Below are positions 61,124 to 64,000 of a stretch of DNA of 64,000 nucleotides, piece after piece. Under the pieces are notes generated by a model. It was not told the DNA's origin. It did no database searches and saw only the letters and a list, made by a program, of their open reading frames with translations. The position numbers were made by a program, and so were the translations under genes. This DNA is from Prochlorococcus marinus str. MIT 0917 (GTDB lineage: Bacteria > Cyanobacteriota > Cyanobacteriia > PCC-6307 > Cyanobiaceae). The DNA lies in assembly GCF_027359575.1 (NCBI RefSeq), contig NZ_CP114784.1, positions 1,177,819-1,241,818 on the forward strand, written 5' to 3'. Numbering within the stretch: position 1 is the stretch's first letter; every line of letters starts with the position of its first letter.

Positions 61124-62272
61124 GTGAAAATAGCTTTTTTTACAGAAACTTTCCTACCCAAAGTAGATGGGATAGTCACTCGTTTAACTAAAACAATCCA
61201 AAATTTAGTTGAATCTGGTGATGAAGTAACCGTTTTTTGTCCAGAAGGCTGTCCATCAAGCTATATGGGTGCAAAAGTTGTCGGTGTCCCCGCGATGCCA
61301 TTACCCTTATATCCTGAACTCAAATTAGGGCTTCCTGGACCAGGTGTTTCAGATGAATTAGAAAACTTTAAACCTGACTTGATACATGTTGTTAACCCTG
61401 CTGTACTTGGATTGGGAGGGATCTGGCTAGCTAAAACAAACAATATCCCCCTTGTAGCGAGCTACCATACTCATTTACCAAAGTATTTAGAACACTATGG
61501 GATGGGTATGTTAGAGCCGCTTTTATGGGAATTGTTAAAAGCTGCTCATAATCAAGCAACTTTAAATTTATGTACTTCCACGGCAATGGTGCAGGAACTC
61601 TCAGAAAAAGGAATTCAAAATACAGACTTATGGCAAAGAGGAGTTGATACGGATATTTTCAAACCAGAGCTAAGAGATGAGCAAATGAGAAAACGTCTTT
61701 TAGGCAACTTTAGCGATGAAGGATCGCTATTGATTTATGTAGGAAGACTCTCTGCAGAAAAACAAATAGAAAGAATTAAACCTGTGCTTGAAGCACTACC
61801 TAGCACTCGTCTAGCACTTGTTGGGGATGGTCCATATAGACAACAATTAGAAAAAATTTTCCAGGGCACCTCTACTACCTTTGTGGGATATTTAAGTGGG
61901 AATGAACTAGCAAGTGCTTATGCATCAGGTGATGCTTTCTTATTCCCCTCAAGCACAGAAACCCTGGGATTAGTTCTTTTGGAAGCAATGGCTGCTGGAT
62001 GCCCAGTTGTAGGAGCAAATAAAGGTGGAATACCAGATATCATTTCAGATGGAGAAAATGGATGCCTGTACAATCCTGATGGAGAAAATGATGGGGCTTC
62101 AAGTTTAATTGAGGCTACAAAAAAATTGTTGGGCAATGAAATAGAACGCTCAGCAATGAGAAAAGCAGCTCGTTCAGAGGCTGAGAGATGGGGATGGGCA
62201 GGAGCTACAAAACAATTGAGAAATTATTACGAAGACGTACTAGACAAAAAACAATCAAATGTCGCTGCTTAG
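61124..62272 (+). CDS. sqdX: Sulfolipid (SQDG) synthase, family 4 glycosyltransferase
   Basis: This 382-residue GT4 transfers sulfoquinovose from the UDP donor to diacylglycerol, forming SQDG at the membrane. It starts at GTG 61124 (VKIAFFTETFLPKVDGIVTRL). Motifs: DLIHVVNPAVLGLGG, SYHTHLPKYLEHYGMGM, RGVDTDIFKPE, YVGRLSAEKQIE and the EMAAG-like LGLVLLEAMAAGCPVVGANKGGIPDII donor region. It is adjacent to sqdB, so the two-step pathway is in one operon. Confidence 0.95.
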   Translation: MKIAFFTETFLPKVDGIVTRLTKTIQNLVESGDEVTVFCPEGCPSSYMGAKVVGVPAMPLPLYPELKLGLPGPGVSDELENFKPDLIHVVNPAVLGLGGIWLAKTNNIPLVASYHTHLPKYLEHYGMGMLEPLLWELLKAAHNQATLNLCTSTAMVQELSEKGIQNTDLWQRGVDTDIFKPELRDEQMRKRLLGNFSDEGSLLIYVGRLSAEKQIERIKPVLEALPSTRLALVGDGPYRQQLEKIFQGTSTTFVGYLSGNELASAYASGDAFLFPSSTETLGLVLLEAMAAGCPVVGANKGGIPDIISDGENGCLYNPDGENDGASSLIEATKKLLGNEIERSAMRKAARSEAERWGWAGATKQLRNYYEDVLDKKQSNVAA

Positions 62273-62275
62273 TTT

Positions 62276-62536
62276 TTACGCAGCATGAGGGGGTGGAGTG
62301 GGGGAATCAAATGATTGCAGAGGTAATACCAAAGTTGCCCATGGAGAAAGTTTTGGTGGCCTTTGTTTCTTAGGCTGACGAACCCCAAATGGGACTCTAA
62401 CGACATTAGTTCCAGAAACTTTTAAAAGTTCTCCTTTATTTAAAACAGATTCAAAGCAATTAGAAAAAGAAGGCAAAGACAAATCATTCTTTTTATTCAT
62501 TTGATCTATAAGATCAAAAGATGTCTTTTTGTTCAT
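62276..62536 (-). CDS. Small conserved hypothetical protein
   Basis: This is an 86-residue soluble protein with no recognised domain. It has a Lys/Asn/Ser-rich N-terminus (MNKKTSFDLIDQ) and a basic Pro-rich C-terminus (VVRVPFGVRQPKKQRPPKLS, then PTPPPHAA). From memory, related small proteins with this tail occur in marine picocyanobacteria. I start at the ATG 62536; an in-frame ATG at 62593 would add 19 residues that look non-conserved. It lies between convergent sqdX (3-base gap) and gcvP (same strand), and its tail suggests possible RNA or protein binding, which is a guess. Confidence 0.65.
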   Translation of the reverse strand: MNKKTSFDLIDQMNKKNDLSLPSFSNCFESVLNKGELLKVSGTNVVRVPFGVRQPKKQRPPKLSPWATLVLPLQSFDSPTPPPHAA

Positions 62537-62659
62537 TTGGTCCCCATATAATTTAAGGCTGCGGCAAAGATTAATAGAAAACTTGCAAAACAACCCGAAA
62601 AAACCACAAATTTGGTTTTCGCTTGAAATTTAACCAATAAAACAAGTTTTAACCAGTCT

Positions 62660-64000
62660 TCAAATAGAATTAGTATCTTCTAAGTCTTGAACGGAAGGAC
62701 AACTACATATCAAATTTCTGTCTCCATAAGCATTATTAATACGTGAAACTGATGGCCAAAATTTATATTTTTCCTGGCTGCTCAAAGGGAAAGCTGCTTC
62801 TTTACGAGAATAAGGTCTATCCCAATCATCGGATGTAACTGTTTTTAAAGTATGAGGAGATTGTTTTAAAGGATTATTAATAGGATCAATCTTTCCTAAT
62901 TTAATTTGTTCAATTTCTTCTCGTATTCCAATCATCGCCTCACAAAAACGATTTAATTCAGACAAACTTTCACTTTCTGTTGGTTCAACCATCAAAGTTC
63001 CAGCAACTGGCCAACTGATTGTTGGAGCATGAAATCCATAATCCATCAATCTCTTTGCAATATCCTCAACTTCTATACCTAACTGACTCTTTAAAGGTCG
63101 TAAGTCTAATATGCATTCATGAGCTACCAAGCCATTGGGATCTTTAAATAAAACTGGATAATAAGCATCAAGACGTTTGGCTAAATAATTAGCAGAAAGG
63201 ATTGCAATTGAACTTGCTTTGCGTAACCCATCTTTACCCATCATTCGAATGTACATCCAACTAATCGGCAATATTCCAGCGCTGCCAAATGGAGCTGAAG
63301 AGACTGCCGAAATAGCCTTTTTGCCTCCACACTTAACTATTGAATGTCCAGGAAGATAAGGAACCAAATGGCCTGCAACAGCTATGGGGCCTACGCCTGG
63401 ACCTCCTCCTCCATGAGGAATTGAAAAAGTTTTATGAAGATTTAAATGACAGACATCTATGCCATAAGTTCCAGGCCTGCAAATACCTACTTGAGCATTC
63501 AGATTTGCCCCATCCAAATAGACCTGACCACCCTCTTGATGAATGACTTGGCAAATTTCACGAATATTCGGCTCAAATACACCATGTGTTGAAGGATAGG
63601 TAACCATCAATGAAGCCAAATTCTTTGAATGAATCTTTGCTTTATTTCTTAAGTCTTCCAAATCAACATTGCCATATTCATCACATTTAACAGAGACAAC
63701 TTTAAAACCAGACATGACTGCACTAGCTGGATTTGTACCGTGTGCACTAGTGGGAATCAAGCAAATATTTCTATGCCCCTCACCAAGAGACTGATGCCAA
63801 GAACGTATTACAAGCAAACCAGCAAATTCTCCTTGAGAACCTGCATTTGGCTGCAGAGAAACACCCTGAAAGCCAGTTAAAGCAGAAAGCCAACTTTCAA
63901 GGTCATTAATGATTTCCTTGTATCCAGCTAATTGAGTAGTAGGAGCAAAAGGATGAATAGAAGCAAACTCGCTCCATTCAATGGGTAAAAGTTCCGCAGC
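62660..64000 (-). CDS. gcvP: Glycine dehydrogenase (decarboxylating), P-protein, 5' part outside window
   Basis: The C-terminal 446 residues of the P-protein are visible; the frame runs open to the window edge, so the start and the N-terminal half are missing (family length about 960). The PLP site is in [21 protein letters not shown] (catalytic Lys of HKTF), with [42 protein letters not shown] and [15 protein letters not shown] also typical. The enzyme decarboxylates glycine with the lipoyl H-protein and works in photorespiratory glycine use. A downstream ATG at 63817 is internal, not the start. Confidence 0.95.
   Translation of the reverse strand, partial: AAELLPIEWSEFASIHPFAPTTQLAGYKEIINDLESWLSALTGFQGVSLQPNAGSQGEFAGLLVIRSWHQSLGEGHRNICLIPTSAHGTNPASAVMSGFKVVSVKCDEYGNVDLEDLRNKAKIHSKNLASLMVTYPSTHGVFEPNIREICQVIHQEGGQVYLDGANLNAQVGICRPGTYGIDVCHLNLHKTFSIPHGGGGPGVGPIAVAGHLVPYLPGHSIVKCGGKKAISAVSSAPFGSAGILPISWMYIRMMGKDGLRKASSIAILSANYLAKRLDAYYPVLFKDPNGLVAHECILDLRPLKSQLGIEVEDIAKRLMDYGFHAPTISWPVAGTLMVEPTESESLSELNRFCEAMIGIREEIEQIKLGKIDPINNPLKQSPHTLKTVTSDDWDRPYSRKEAAFPLSSQEKYKFWPSVSRINNAYGDRNLICSCPSVQDLEDTNSI

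Overview
The window looks like a chromosome segment of a low-GC marine picocyanobacterium, most likely a Prochlorococcus (my inference is a low-light-adapted lineage). The evidence is the strong A+T bias, the compact layout with many 4-base overlaps, the photosystem II genes (psbZ, a Psb34-like gene), the sulfolipid genes sqdB/sqdX, cyanobacterial gene versions (aspartokinase with four ACT domains, DUF561/Ycf23-like protein, RNase J) and gene orders such as ribH-psbZ-mutS and clpP-clpX-dnaX. No insertion sequence, prophage or CRISPR array was seen.

Region 1 (1-9233) is core: the N-terminal part of a sigma-70 family factor (cut by the window edge), the magnesium channel mgtE, a glutathione peroxidase, two tandem CrcB fluoride channels, a small SH3-like protein overlapping gyrB, then miaA, infC, a GntR-type regulator and cysE.

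Region 2 (9270-32784) is an accessory cell-surface block interrupted only by secA. It holds a Wzm/Wzt-type glycan ABC exporter whose ATPase carries an N-terminal DUF4214 module, two GDP-mannose-dehydratase-like genes, a serralysin-like metalloprotease ending in DUF4214 units, a 61-residue DUF6447-like protein, and a type I secretion operon (parvulin-like partner, ABC transporter with a cyclic-nucleotide-binding-type domain and a dead C39 domain, HlyD-type adaptor). It also holds a 1366-residue cysteine-free RTX-like surface protein that begins with the same DUF4214 module, a 1208-residue protein with three glycosyltransferase units, and a SAM methyltransferase. The simplest reading is a system that makes and exports a surface glycan and secretes an S-layer-like protein that attaches to it, with DUF4214 as the shared glycan-recognition part. 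That functional link is inference; the shared module is visible in the sequence.

Region 3 (32930-64000) returns to core genes: a GNAT acetyltransferase, tRNA-Gly(GCC), ribH, psbZ, mutS, cobH, holA, lysC, uvrB, a DUF561 protein, tilS, RNase J, dapA-asd, tig-clpP-clpX, dnaX, a family 2 glycosyltransferase, a SpoIID-like protein, rpmI-rplT, a TPR protein, thiG, a Psb34-like gene too short to stand out as an ORF, sqdB-sqdX, a small conserved protein and the C-terminal part of gcvP, which runs off the window end.
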